DNA from: Firmicutes bacterium CAG:124
GTDB taxonomy: Bacteria > Bacillota > Clostridia > Oscillospirales > Oscillospiraceae
Length of the DNA: 36,734 nucleotides
Assembly: GCA_000432135.1 (NCBI GenBank)
Contig: HF990589.1
Span: 1 to 36,734 of the forward strand
Direction: 5' to 3'
Numbering within the stretch: the first letter of the stretch is position 1; each line of letters opens with the position of its first letter. This document shows positions 1 to 6,357 of this stretch, piece after piece. The translations under genes and the position numbers were made by a program. The notes below the pieces were generated by a model that had not been told where the DNA came from, ran no database searches, and worked only from the letters and a program-made list of their open reading frames with translations.

Positions 1-31
1 TTGCCATTTCATCTATAGTGTTCGGCAATCA

Positions 32-119
32 TGGTGCGCGAGGCGGGACTTGAACCCGCACGTCCGGAGTGGACACTAGAACCTGAATCTAGCGAGTCTG
101 CCAATTCCACCACTCGCGC
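32..119 (-). tRNA. tRNA-Leu (anticodon CAG)
   Basis: Read on the minus strand this folds as an 88-nt class II tRNA. The acceptor stem GCGCGAG pairs with CTCGCGC, followed by discriminator A and an encoded CCA. The anticodon stem is CTAGA/TCTAG with loop TTCAGGT, giving anticodon CAG for leucine. A long variable arm and a T arm with GGTTCAAGTCC complete the cloverleaf. A good promoter lies directly upstream on the same strand. Confidence 0.97.
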
Positions 120-145
120 GTTTGCAGTCTTTCAACTGCTCGGAT

Positions 146-174
146 ATATTACCACAGATATTCCTGCTTGTCAA
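146..174 (-). promoter_or_regulatory. sigma-A promoter of tRNA-Leu
   Basis: On the minus strand TTGACA (169-174) is followed after 17 bp by TAATAT (146-151), with a TG one base upstream of the -10 (extended -10). It lies about 27 bp upstream of the mature 5' end of tRNA-Leu, the expected place for a tRNA promoter. Confidence 0.75.
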
Positions 175-183
175 GCGGAAGGT

Positions 184-224
184 GCAGAAAAGTTGCGAGA
201 AACATACCGGCGAATCGCCGGTAT
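184..224 (-). terminator. terminator after the small membrane protein gene
   Basis: A stem ATACCGGCGA (204-213) / TCGCCGGTAT (215-224) forms a strong hairpin. Read on the minus strand it is followed by a T-rich stretch ending in CAACTTTTC. It sits just past the stop codon at 246 and before the tRNA-Leu promoter, so it separates the two transcription units. Confidence 0.65.
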
Positions 225-245
225 GACAGGGCGGCGCAGGGGTGT

Positions 246-731
246 TTAAAAAATCATGCAGATCCCTGCGATCACGGCGCAGAGGGGGATATAGAGCAGG
301 AAGTGCAGGATGTGCGTCCTTTTATTGTAGCCGAACATATGCGGCCCTACGATGCCCTTCAGCTCGGGATAAAAATGCGGGAAGAAGTTTGAATGGCAGA
401 GCAGGAACCAGTCGAAAAAGAGAATATCGTAGAGCTCCATGCAATAGAGCATGATAAGATACCGGCCAAAGAAGCGGAAAAATCCAAAGCCGTTTCGGAC
501 TCCGTCCCACGCGGCAAGAACGGCTGCGGCCAGAAACAGCAGGACCGCGATCCCCTCTATGATCCAGCCGACGATGTGCGCCCCGCGGACCCGCTCTTTT
601 TTGTCCGGGATCGCGTTCAGATTCTCCTTCGGTGCGGAGGAAAAGAACCGCTTATCCTGAATAAAGCCGACGCCGCCGTACAAAACGAGAAAATATGCGG
701 CCATCAGCAGAATCGCCGCAAGGATTGCCAC
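246..731 (-). CDS. small polytopic membrane protein of unknown function
   Basis: A 161-residue protein with about four hydrophobic segments (roughly residues 3-24, 52-75, 85-110 and 140-160), so an integral membrane protein. Between segments three and four is a conserved-looking aromatic/histidine stretch, DWFLLCHSNFFPHFYPE, that could be functional. I do not recognise the family. The start is uncertain: the chosen GTG at 731 has only a distant purine-rich stretch upstream (AAGGAC, about 17 nt away), and the next in-frame ATG is at residue 10. It stands alone, with its own possible promoter (768-796) and a terminator after it. Confidence 0.7.
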   Translation of the reverse strand: MAILAAILLMAAYFLVLYGGVGFIQDKRFFSSAPKENLNAIPDKKERVRGAHIVGWIIEGIAVLLFLAAAVLAAWDGVRNGFGFFRFFGRYLIMLYCMELYDILFFDWFLLCHSNFFPHFYPELKGIVGPHMFGYNKRTHILHFLLYIPLCAVIAGICMIF

Positions 732-767
732 CAGTATTCTGATCCCGTCCTTCTGAACGTTTTGTTT

Positions 768-796
768 ATACTACCACAGAACTGGCCTGCGCGCAA
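768..796 (-). promoter_or_regulatory. probable promoter of the membrane protein gene
   Basis: On the minus strand TTGCGC (791-796), 17 bp, TAGTAT (768-773), with a TG one base before the -10. Only four bases match consensus in each hexamer, but spacing and the extended -10 are good. It lies about 37 bp upstream of the GTG start. Confidence 0.4.
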
Positions 797-960
797 AAAA
801 CAAAGGGCTGCGGCTGCGGCGGCACCGCACAGCTGGCGGGCAAGCACGTGGTCAGTGGGAAGATGATCGCCGTAGAGCTTGCGGGACTCGCACCCCGGCC
901 AAAGCAGCCGCCACACGGAATTCTGGACGCCCGAACCGCTTGAAGCAGCGGAAAATTGAT
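797..960. other. intergenic stretch without a supported gene
   Basis: Between the membrane-protein promoter and the tRNA-Ser terminator I find no RBS-linked gene. A frame on the plus strand is open for about 45 codons from 803 to 945 (starting KGCGCGG) without a start or RBS; it may be a coding remnant or chance. Confidence 0.4.
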
Positions 961-994
961 AAAAGAAAAACCTTGAAAACAGATGTTTTCAAGG
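961..994 (-). terminator. terminator of the tRNA-Ser pair
   Basis: Perfect 10-bp stem CCTTGAAAAC (971-980) / GTTTTCAAGG (985-994) with loop AGAT. On the minus strand it is followed by TTTTTCTTTT, a classic intrinsic terminator directly after tRNA-Ser(GCT). The flanking T-run on the other side makes it potentially bidirectional. Confidence 0.9.
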
Positions 995-1000
995 TTTTTC

Positions 1001-1092
1001 TGGCGCGGAAGGAGAGATTTGAACTCTCGCGCGCTTTTTAGACGCCTACTCCCTTAGCAGGGGAGCCCCTTCGGCCACTTGGGTACTTCCGC
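1001..1092 (-). tRNA. tRNA-Ser (anticodon GCT)
   Basis: A 92-nt class II tRNA on the minus strand. The acceptor stem GCGGAAG/CTTCCGC is followed by discriminator G and encoded CCA. The anticodon stem CTCCC/GGGAG carries loop CTGCTAA, so the anticodon is GCT for serine AGC/AGU codons. It has a long variable arm and a T arm GAGAG TTCAAAT CTCTC. It is preceded 32 bp upstream by a second tRNA-Ser and followed by a strong terminator. Confidence 0.97.
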
Positions 1093-1124
1093 AGGTCGGT
1101 TGAGCCGATATGAAGGAAAGAAAA

Positions 1125-1213
1125 TGGCGGAGAGAGTGGGATTCGAACCCACGGCACATTGCTGTGTCACTGGTTTTCAAGACCAGCTCCTTAAACCGCT
1201 CGGACATCTCTCC
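1125..1213 (-). tRNA. tRNA-Ser (anticodon TGA)
   Basis: An 89-nt class II tRNA on the minus strand with acceptor stem GGAGAGA/TCTCTCC, discriminator G and encoded CCA. The anticodon stem CTGGT/ACCAG carries loop CTTGAAA, giving TGA for UCN serine codons. It is first in a two-gene serine tRNA unit, upstream of tRNA-Ser(GCT), with one promoter before it and one terminator after the pair. Confidence 0.97.
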
Positions 1214-1240
1214 GAATGCCGGCCTCCAAAGCCGTGAATC

Positions 1241-1269
1241 ATCTTATCATATCCAGGCGGGTTTGTCAA
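1241..1269 (-). promoter_or_regulatory. promoter of the tRNA-Ser pair
   Basis: On the minus strand TTGACA (1264-1269), 17 bp, TAAGAT (1241-1246), about 28 bp upstream of the tRNA-Ser(TGA) 5' end. The -35 is perfect. Confidence 0.75.
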
Positions 1270-1309
1270 TTCCTTTTGCAGAAACCGATGAATATTTTAG
1301 GAAGAAACC

Positions 1310-1338
1310 TTGATGTTCCCATGGGAAAGTGCTATACT
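1310..1338 (+). promoter_or_regulatory. promoter of the CobW-type gene pair, with a palindrome in the spacer
   Basis: TTGATG (1310-1315), 17 bp, TATACT (1333-1338), 38 bp before the ATG at 1376. The spacer contains a perfect 12-bp palindrome TTCCCATGGGAA (1316-1327). A dyad in this position is where a repressor could block RNA polymerase, but its identity is unknown and it does not look like a classic Zur or Fur box. Confidence 0.65.
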
Positions 1339-1375
1339 AATTCAATAAAATAATGCAACTGGAAGGTGTTCCTGT

Positions 1376-2533
1376 ATGACAAAAATTGATATTTATTCTG
1401 GCTTTCTCGGCGCTGGCAAGACGACGCTCATCAAAAAGATGATCAAGGAAGCCTATCACGGCCAGAAGCTCGTCCTCATCGAGAATGAATTCGGCGAGAT
1501 CGGCATTGACGGCGGCTTTCTGCAGGAGGCGGGCATCCAGATCACGGAGATGAACTCCGGCTGCATCTGCTGCTCGCTGGTGGGCGATTTCGGCCGCGCG
1601 CTCAAGAAGGTCATTGCGGAGTATGCGCCCGACCGCATCTTGATCGAGCCGTCCGGCGTCGGCAAGCTGTCCGACGTCATCGGCGCCGTGCGCAAGGTCA
1701 CGTCCGACGACGTGCAGCTCGGCAATTTCGTGACCGTGGCGGACGCGACGAAGTGCAAGATGTATATGAAGAACTTCGGCGAGTTCTACAATAACCAGAT
1801 CGAGACGGCCAACACCATCATCCTCAGCCGCACCGACGGCATGACGGAGGAAAAGCTCGACCAGTGCGTCAACATGATCCGCGAACACAACAAGGACGCC
1901 GTGATCGTTACGACCCCGTGGCCGGAGCTGACCGGCGAGCAGCTGATGGAGGCCATGGAGCAGCGCAGCACCATCGCCATCGAGCTTGCAAAGCTCGAAG
2001 AAGAGGCGCACCACCATCATCATGACCATGACGAGGACGACGAGTGCGACGACCCGGACTGCGCCTGCCACCATCATCACCACGACGAGGATGACGACGA
2101 CGAGCACGAGCACCATCACCATCATCACCATGATGACGACGATGACGATGAATGCGATGACCCGGACTGCGCCTGCCACCACCATCACGATGACGACGAT
2201 GACGACGAGTATGAGCACCACCATCACCACCACGGCCATGACGCCGACGAGGTCTTCATCAGCTGGGGCGAGGAAACGCACAAGAAATTCACAAAGGCCG
2301 AGATCGAGCGCATCCTGAAGGCGCTTGAGGACACGGATGCCTACGGCATTGTTCTGCGCGCAAAGGGCTATGTAGCAAACGCGGAGGGCGAAAAGTGGAT
2401 CCACTTCGACTATGTCCCTGGTGAGCCGGATATCCGCGACGGCGGCGCGATGGTCACGGGCCGCATCTGCGTGATCGGCTCGAAGCTGAACGAAGAGGCT
2501 GTTGCGAAGCTCTTCGGCGTGGAAAAGCAGTAA
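1376..2533 (+). CDS. CobW/COG0523 GTPase (putative metal chaperone) with His/Asp/Cys-rich loop
   Basis: A 385-residue G3E-family GTPase of the CobW/P47K type, which deliver metals (often zinc or cobalt) to target proteins. The Walker A motif GFLGAGKTT is at residues 9-17, followed by ENEFGE and the family metal site GCICC (Cys63, 65, 66). SRTD (151-154) sits where the base-specificity motif NKxD is expected. Residues 211-289 form a very acidic, histidine-rich loop with about 30 His and 6 Cys, including two copies of ECDDPDCAC; this is likely a metal buffer or sensor. A CobW C-terminal domain follows (about 290-385). The RBS GGAAGG precedes the ATG. The next gene starts 12 bp later, so the two are an operon. 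The metal is inferred, not shown. Confidence 0.9.
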   Translation: MTKIDIYSGFLGAGKTTLIKKMIKEAYHGQKLVLIENEFGEIGIDGGFLQEAGIQITEMNSGCICCSLVGDFGRALKKVIAEYAPDRILIEPSGVGKLSDVIGAVRKVTSDDVQLGNFVTVADATKCKMYMKNFGEFYNNQIETANTIILSRTDGMTEEKLDQCVNMIREHNKDAVIVTTPWPELTGEQLMEAMEQRSTIAIELAKLEEEAHHHHHDHDEDDECDDPDCACHHHHHDEDDDDEHEHHHHHHHDDDDDDECDDPDCACHHHHDDDDDDEYEHHHHHHGHDADEVFISWGEETHKKFTKAEIERILKALEDTDAYGIVLRAKGYVANAEGEKWIHFDYVPGEPDIRDGGAMVTGRICVIGSKLNEEAVAKLFGVEKQ

Positions 2534-2545
2534 GGAGTTTTCTCT

Positions 2546-3490
2546 ATGGCTATGCCTGATATCCCCATGTACGTCTTTACCGGCTTTCTGGAGTCCGGCA
2601 AGACGAAGTTCATTCAGGAAACGCTCGAGGATGAGCGCTTCAACACCGGCGAGCGGACGCTTCTGCTGGTTTTCGAGGAGGGCGAGGAGGAATACGACGT
2701 CTCGGCCTACCCGCACAAGGAGGTCTACGAGCAGGTTCTGGACTACGAAGACCTCAGCCCGGAGCTGCTGACCGGCCTGCAGAAGAAATACCGGGCCGAG
2801 CGTGTGGTCGTGGAGCTCAACGGGATGCATCTTGCTGCGGATTTCTACCTCAAGACCCCCGACCACTGGAAGATCGCGCAGGAGGTCATGTTTGCCGACG
2901 CGACGACCTTCCTCAGCTACAACGCCAATATGCGCCAGCTCGTCGTGGACAAGCTGGCAGGCGCGGAGATGCTGGTTCTTAACCGCATGGCCCCCGGCAC
3001 GGACGTCATGCCGTACCACAAGATCGCCCGCGCCGTGAACCGGAAGATCGACATTCTCTATGAATACACCGACGGCTCGACGCACTATGACGATATCGAA
3101 GACCCGCTGCCGTTCGACCTGAACGCGCCTGTGGTCGAGATCAGGGACGAGGATTATGCCCTGTTCTACCGCGATATCACCGAGGAGCCAAAGAAGTACG
3201 CGGGCAAGACCGTGAAATTCAAGGGGCAGGTCGCGCGCCTGCGCCGGGAAAAAGAGGGGATGTTTGCTCCCGGCCGGTTCGTCATGACCTGCTGCGAGGC
3301 GGATATCACGTTCATGGGCCTGCCGTGCAAATTCGCGGCGGCCTCCGGCCTTGCGGCCAGAAGCTGGGTCTGGGTGACAGCGACCGTCGAGGTCAAGTTC
3401 CACACGCTTTACAAGGGCGTCGGCCCCATCCTGACAGCTGTGAACGTGCAGCCCGCCGAGCCTGCCGAGCAGAACGTCGCAACGTTCTGA
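2546..3490 (+). CDS. second CobW-like GTPase with a DUF1980-like C-terminal domain
   Basis: A 314-residue protein. Residues 5-180 resemble a CobW-type P-loop domain (GFLESGKTKF at 13-22, VLNRM at 144-148 in the guanine-recognition position), but the CxCC metal site and the canonical CobW C-terminus are absent. Residues about 190-305 instead form a beta-rich segment with RFVMTCCEADITFMGLP (244-260). This resembles the C-terminal region of the YcgQ/DUF1980 (TIGR03943) partners of DUF318 permeases, which are associated with zinc homeostasis; Cys249, Cys250 and Cys261 could bind metal. It lies 12 bp after the first CobW gene with the RBS AAGGAG, so the two are probably co-regulated in metal trafficking. 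The DUF1980 link is by eye. Confidence 0.8.
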   Translation: MAMPDIPMYVFTGFLESGKTKFIQETLEDERFNTGERTLLLVFEEGEEEYDVSAYPHKEVYEQVLDYEDLSPELLTGLQKKYRAERVVVELNGMHLAADFYLKTPDHWKIAQEVMFADATTFLSYNANMRQLVVDKLAGAEMLVLNRMAPGTDVMPYHKIARAVNRKIDILYEYTDGSTHYDDIEDPLPFDLNAPVVEIRDEDYALFYRDITEEPKKYAGKTVKFKGQVARLRREKEGMFAPGRFVMTCCEADITFMGLPCKFAAASGLAARSWVWVTATVEVKFHTLYKGVGPILTAVNVQPAEPAEQNVATF

Positions 3491-3519
3491 TACGATTCAT
3501 ATTCGATCCTTTGTGTACC

Positions 3520-3562
3520 AAAGCAGCCGGCAGAGACTTGTCTGCCGGCTGCTTTCTGTTTT
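3520..3562 (+). terminator. terminator after the CobW pair
   Basis: A 15-bp perfect stem AAAGCAGCCGGCAGA (3520-3534) / TCTGCCGGCTGCTTT (3541-3555) with a 6-nt loop, followed by CTGTTTT. A strong intrinsic terminator between the CobW pair and galK. Confidence 0.9.
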
Positions 3563-3575
3563 GGCAGAATGGCTC

Positions 3576-3604
3576 TTGCCGGAAGGCTGGAAATCAGGTA
3601 TAAT
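3576..3604 (+). promoter_or_regulatory. promoter of galK
   Basis: TTGCCG (3576-3581), 17 bp, consensus TATAAT (3599-3604), about 50 bp before the galK start. Confidence 0.75.
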
Positions 3605-3653
3605 ACAGAAAAAGACGCCCCGCCGGGAGGCGGGGGAACGGAGGCGTTTGCAT

Positions 3654-4787
3654 ATGCAGACAAGCTATCGCTTTTCCACGCCGGGCCGCACGGAGATCAG
3701 CGGCAACCATACCGACCATCAGCACGGCTGCGTGCTGGCTGCGGCTGTCGATCTGGAAACGACGGCGGAGGTCACGCTGCGGCCCGATTCCATCATCTGC
3801 GTTGCGTCCGAGGGCTATGCCCCGGTCGAGATCGATCTGAATGATCTGTCCGTCCACGCGGAAGAAAAAAATACGACCGCCGCGCTCGTGCGCGGCGTTG
3901 CTGCGGCGTTCGCGCAGCGCGGCTGTAAGCTGCACGGCTTTGACGCGGCTGTCCGCTCGACCGTCCTGCCCGGCTCCGGTCTGTCGTCCTCCGCCGCATT
4001 CGAGGTTCTGATCGGCACGATCTGCAACGAGCTGTTTTTCGATAAAAAATGCTCCGCCATCGAGATCGCGCAGATCGGCCAGTATGCCGAGAACGTCTAT
4101 TTCGGCAAGCCCTGCGGCCTCATGGATCAGATGGCCTCCAGCGTCGGCGGGCTGGTCTTCATCGATTTTGCCGACCCGGCGCACCCCGCCGTCCGGCAGG
4201 CGGCGTTCGATTTTGCGCACTGCGGCTACACGCTCTGCACGCTCGATTCCGGTGCGGATCACGCAGATCTGACGGACGAATACGCCGCCATCCCCGAGGA
4301 AATGCGCCGCGTAGCCCGCGTGTTCGGCAAGGACGTGCTGCGCGAGGTGGACGAGGCGGAATTCTACGCAAAGCTCAAGGCGGCCCGCGAGGCGGCGGGC
4401 GACCGCGCCGTTTTGCGCGCGATGCATTTCTTTGACGAAAACCGCCGGGTGCAGCAGCAGGTGCAGGCGCTGGAACGGGACGATTTTGAGGGCTTCCTTG
4501 CGGGCGTGCGCGATTCCGGGCGCTCGTCGTGGATGCTGCTGCAGAACGTGGTTCCTGCCGGGAGCCGGGAGCACCAGCAGATGGCCCTTGCGCTGGCTGC
4601 CTGTGAAAAGCAGCTTGCCGGGCGCGGCGCCTGCCGCATTCACGGCGGCGGCTTTGCCGGGACGCTGCTGGCGTTCGTGCCGAATGAAGCGCTTGCGTCC
4701 TTCCGCGCCAATATGGAGGCCGTGCTCGGCGAGGGCCGCTGCCACGTGCTCTCGATCCGGCAGGCGGGCGGCGTCCGGCTGGCATGA
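3654..4787 (+). CDS. galK: galactokinase
   Basis: A 377-residue GHMP-family sugar kinase that phosphorylates galactose to galactose-1-phosphate in the cytoplasm (Leloir pathway). The galactokinase signature GRTEISGNHTDHQHG is at residues 11-25, the GHMP ATP-binding motif LPGSGLSSSAAFE at 105-117, the catalytic-Asp motif CGLMDQM near 154-160, and the glycine-rich motif 3 IHGGGFAGT near the C-terminus. The frame is open further upstream, but the ATG at 3654 has a GGAGG RBS 9 bp before it and fits the family's N-terminus. No galT, galE or transporter gene is adjacent. The stop overlaps the next start by 4 bp, giving translational coupling. Confidence 0.93.
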   Translation: MQTSYRFSTPGRTEISGNHTDHQHGCVLAAAVDLETTAEVTLRPDSIICVASEGYAPVEIDLNDLSVHAEEKNTTAALVRGVAAAFAQRGCKLHGFDAAVRSTVLPGSGLSSSAAFEVLIGTICNELFFDKKCSAIEIAQIGQYAENVYFGKPCGLMDQMASSVGGLVFIDFADPAHPAVRQAAFDFAHCGYTLCTLDSGADHADLTDEYAAIPEEMRRVARVFGKDVLREVDEAEFYAKLKAAREAAGDRAVLRAMHFFDENRRVQQQVQALERDDFEGFLAGVRDSGRSSWMLLQNVVPAGSREHQQMALALAACEKQLAGRGACRIHGGGFAGTLLAFVPNEALASFRANMEAVLGEGRCHVLSIRQAGGVRLA

Positions 4788-5251
4788 GACGGGCTGACCG
4801 CGCGGTCACGGACCGCGAACGGATCCTGCAGGTGATCGAGTCCTGCACCTGCTGCCGCGTCGGTTTTTCCTGCCCGGAGGGCGCGTACATCGTGCCGCTG
4901 AATTTCGCCTTTGTCCCCGGCACGCCTGACCGGTTTTATTTCCACGGCGCGCACGAGGGGCGCAAGGCAGAGCTCATCCGCACTGCGCCGCGCGTCGGCT
5001 TTGAGCTGGACTGCGCGCACGCGCTCGCAGCCGGACAGACCGGCTGCTCGTATTCCTATCGCTATCAGAGCGTGATCGGAACGGGCGTGATCTGCGAGGT
5101 GCAGGAGCCGGAGGAAAAGAAGCGGGCGCTGTCGGCAATTATGGCGCACTATGAAAAGAGCCGGCTGTTTGCCTTTACAGACGAGCAGGCGCAGCGCGCG
5201 GCCGTGTTCCGGCTGGACGTCGCGCAGCTGACCTGCAAGGAGCATTTGTAA
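4784..5251 (+). CDS. pyridoxamine 5'-phosphate oxidase-family (NimA-like) flavoprotein
   Basis: A 155-residue protein that looks like the split-barrel FMN-binding family including NimA-type 5-nitroimidazole reductases and other PNPOx-like proteins. Typical features are a short N-terminal helix, CTCCRVGFSCPEGAYIVPLN (residues 21-40, strand pair), FYFHGAHEGRKAELI (FMN-phosphate region) and SVIGTGVICEV. Such proteins bind FMN and act as small oxidoreductases; the substrate cannot be told from sequence. The start overlaps the galK stop (ATGA), so it is co-translated with galK, although no metabolic link is obvious. Confidence 0.8.
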   Translation: MRRADRAVTDRERILQVIESCTCCRVGFSCPEGAYIVPLNFAFVPGTPDRFYFHGAHEGRKAELIRTAPRVGFELDCAHALAAGQTGCSYSYRYQSVIGTGVICEVQEPEEKKRALSAIMAHYEKSRLFAFTDEQAQRAAVFRLDVAQLTCKEHL

Positions 5252-5267
5252 GAAAGAAGGAAGACAC

Positions 5268-5537
5268 ATGAACGAATTTGAACTGCAGCACCTGCCGGAG
5301 GCGTACCGCCCCTTGTCGCCGTGGAGCTATTTTGGCCTCGGCATTCTCTACGCCCTGCCGCTCCTGGGCTGGATCTTTCTGATCGTCCACGCCATCGGCA
5401 GCGCGAACATCAACCGCCGCAATTATGCCCGCAGCTATTTCTGCGTCTACGTGCTGGCGATCATTCTGGGTGTCCTGCTGACGATCACCGGCGTACTGTC
5501 CGGCCTGACCCAATCCCTGAACGGTACGTTCGCATAA
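5268..5537 (+). CDS. small membrane protein
   Basis: An 89-residue protein with two hydrophobic segments (about 23-43 and 57-78) separated by a basic loop NINRRNYAR, predicted as a two-pass membrane protein. It starts 16 bp after the previous gene with the RBS AAGGAAG, so it is the third gene of the galK unit, and it is followed by a terminator. I do not recognise a functional family. Confidence 0.7.
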   Translation: MNEFELQHLPEAYRPLSPWSYFGLGILYALPLLGWIFLIVHAIGSANINRRNYARSYFCVYVLAIILGVLLTITGVLSGLTQSLNGTFA

Positions 5538-5557
5538 GTCCATAAATCAAAAAACGT

Positions 5558-5602
5558 GGCTGTCTCAATGATGTTTCGATCATTTGAGACAGCCCTGTTT
5601 CT
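5558..5602 (+). terminator. terminator of the galK unit
   Basis: GGCTGTCTCAATGAT (5558-5572) pairs with ATCATTTGAGACAGCC (5579-5594) with one bulge, followed by CTGTTTCTT. Confidence 0.75.
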
Positions 5603-5615
5603 TGTGGCGTGGGGA

Positions 5616-5861
5616 TTATGACAGGCTCTTACCGCATACGGTGCAGAATACGGCGTCGGACAGCTTGACGGGCGCGCCGCAGTGCGGGCAGTATCTGTTA
5701 GTCCGCTGCGGCTGGGCTGGCAGCTCAGGCACCAGAGAGAACACAACGGGCTTTCCCTGCGGAGCGGACTGCGTCACAGGTTCGGCAGGCTCGGGCTGCG
5801 CAGGACGCGTGGGCGGCACAGGCGAAGACGGCTGCGGAGCGCTTGCCGTACTTTTGCACAT
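5616..5861 (-). CDS. short zinc-ribbon protein, probably truncated
   Basis: An 81-residue open frame whose C-terminus is a clear double-CxxC zinc ribbon (CPHCG...CTVCGKSLS). The N-terminal half is Pro/Gln/Ala-rich linker without a fold. There is no convincing RBS before the ATG at 5859-5861, and the sequence upstream is the start of a degenerate duplicated gene tail. I therefore suspect the remaining C-terminus of a larger zinc-ribbon protein. It may not be expressed. Confidence 0.45.
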   Translation of the reverse strand: MCKSTASAPQPSSPVPPTRPAQPEPAEPVTQSAPQGKPVVFSLVPELPAQPQRTNRYCPHCGAPVKLSDAVFCTVCGKSLS

Positions 5862-5867
5862 CACTTA

Positions 5868-6000
5868 TTATAGCAGTGGGGTCATATACAACGGAAGAAA
5901 TACGATGCTGTCTTCCTCTTTGAAATCGCCGGCATGCAAAACATAAGGGATATGAAGCTGATCGGCATATTTCGTCTTGAATTTTTTCAGAGATATTTTT
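5868..6000 (-). pseudogene. C-terminal fragment (copy 1) of an AAA ATPase / DUF4143-type protein
   Basis: On the minus strand a frame ends with IPYVLHAGDFKEEDSIVFLP and then LYMTPLL before a TAA stop at 5868-5870. This tail resembles the C-terminus of AAA-family ATPases with a DUF4143 domain, which commonly end in a 'vLHtgD...vyLPvYM' pattern. Only about 44 codons remain and there is no start. It is 96% identical over 113 bp to copy 2, 145 bp away. Confidence 0.55.
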
Positions 6001-6138
6001 GTCTAATGCTTATTACAGAAGCGGAGTCATATACAACGGAAGAAATACGATGCCGTCTTCCTCTTTGAAATCGCCGGTATGCAAAACATAAGGAATATGA
6101 AGCTGCTCGGCATATTTCGTCTTGAATTTTTTCAGAGA
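5881..6138. repeat. 113-bp tandem direct repeat (5881-5993 and 6026-6138)
   Basis: Two copies at an offset of 145 bp with 4 mismatches in 113 bp. They encode the same protein tail on the minus strand (see the two pseudogene entries). The short spacer between them (5994-6025) is unrelated apart from the preserved stop region. Confidence 0.95.
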
Positions 6139-6174
6139 GGACAGCGTAAATCTAGTTTTTTGATTTTCATATTT
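6013..6174 (-). pseudogene. C-terminal fragment (copy 2) of an AAA ATPase / DUF4143-type protein
   Basis: Fifty-three open codons on the minus strand bounded by stops at both ends. The frame reads SLKKFKTKYAEQLHIPYVLH, then TGDFKEEDGIVFLPLYMTPL and a final L. It is the same protein tail as copy 1 and slightly longer. The body of the gene is gone, so this is a remnant. Confidence 0.55.
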
Positions 6175-6278
6175 CTACGTAAATCGAGAGAATTGGGCAT
6201 TTTCTGAAAAAGCTATTCAGGAAAAAAGATGGTGCGGTACAGACTGGTAAGAATCATAGTCGTTTTGGCATATATCTC

Positions 6279-6307
6279 TCGACGAATGTTGACGAATCTG
6301 GTATAAT
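6279..6307 (+). promoter_or_regulatory. promoter of the TPR protein gene
   Basis: TCGACG (6279-6284), 17 bp, consensus TATAAT (6302-6307) preceded by TGG (extended -10), about 51 bp before the ATG. The sequence CGACGAAT/TGACGAAT is repeated within the spacer. Confidence 0.6.
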
Positions 6308-6357
6308 TCATGCAGAGAAACCAAACAGCATACAACAGATACGGGAGGCGCGATAAA

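Noticed and set aside
803..945. Plus-strand open stretch KGCGCGG... as a small gene
   Set aside because: No start codon with RBS, no family resemblance, and it overlaps a minus-strand promoter; kept only as a note.
1337..3403. Open frame of 688 codons on the minus strand opposite both CobW genes
   Set aside because: It mirrors the third-position GC bias and His/Asp repeats of the plus-strand genes, has no RBS or promoter, and its translation is repetitive Val/Met-rich noise. The plus-strand proteins are recognisable.
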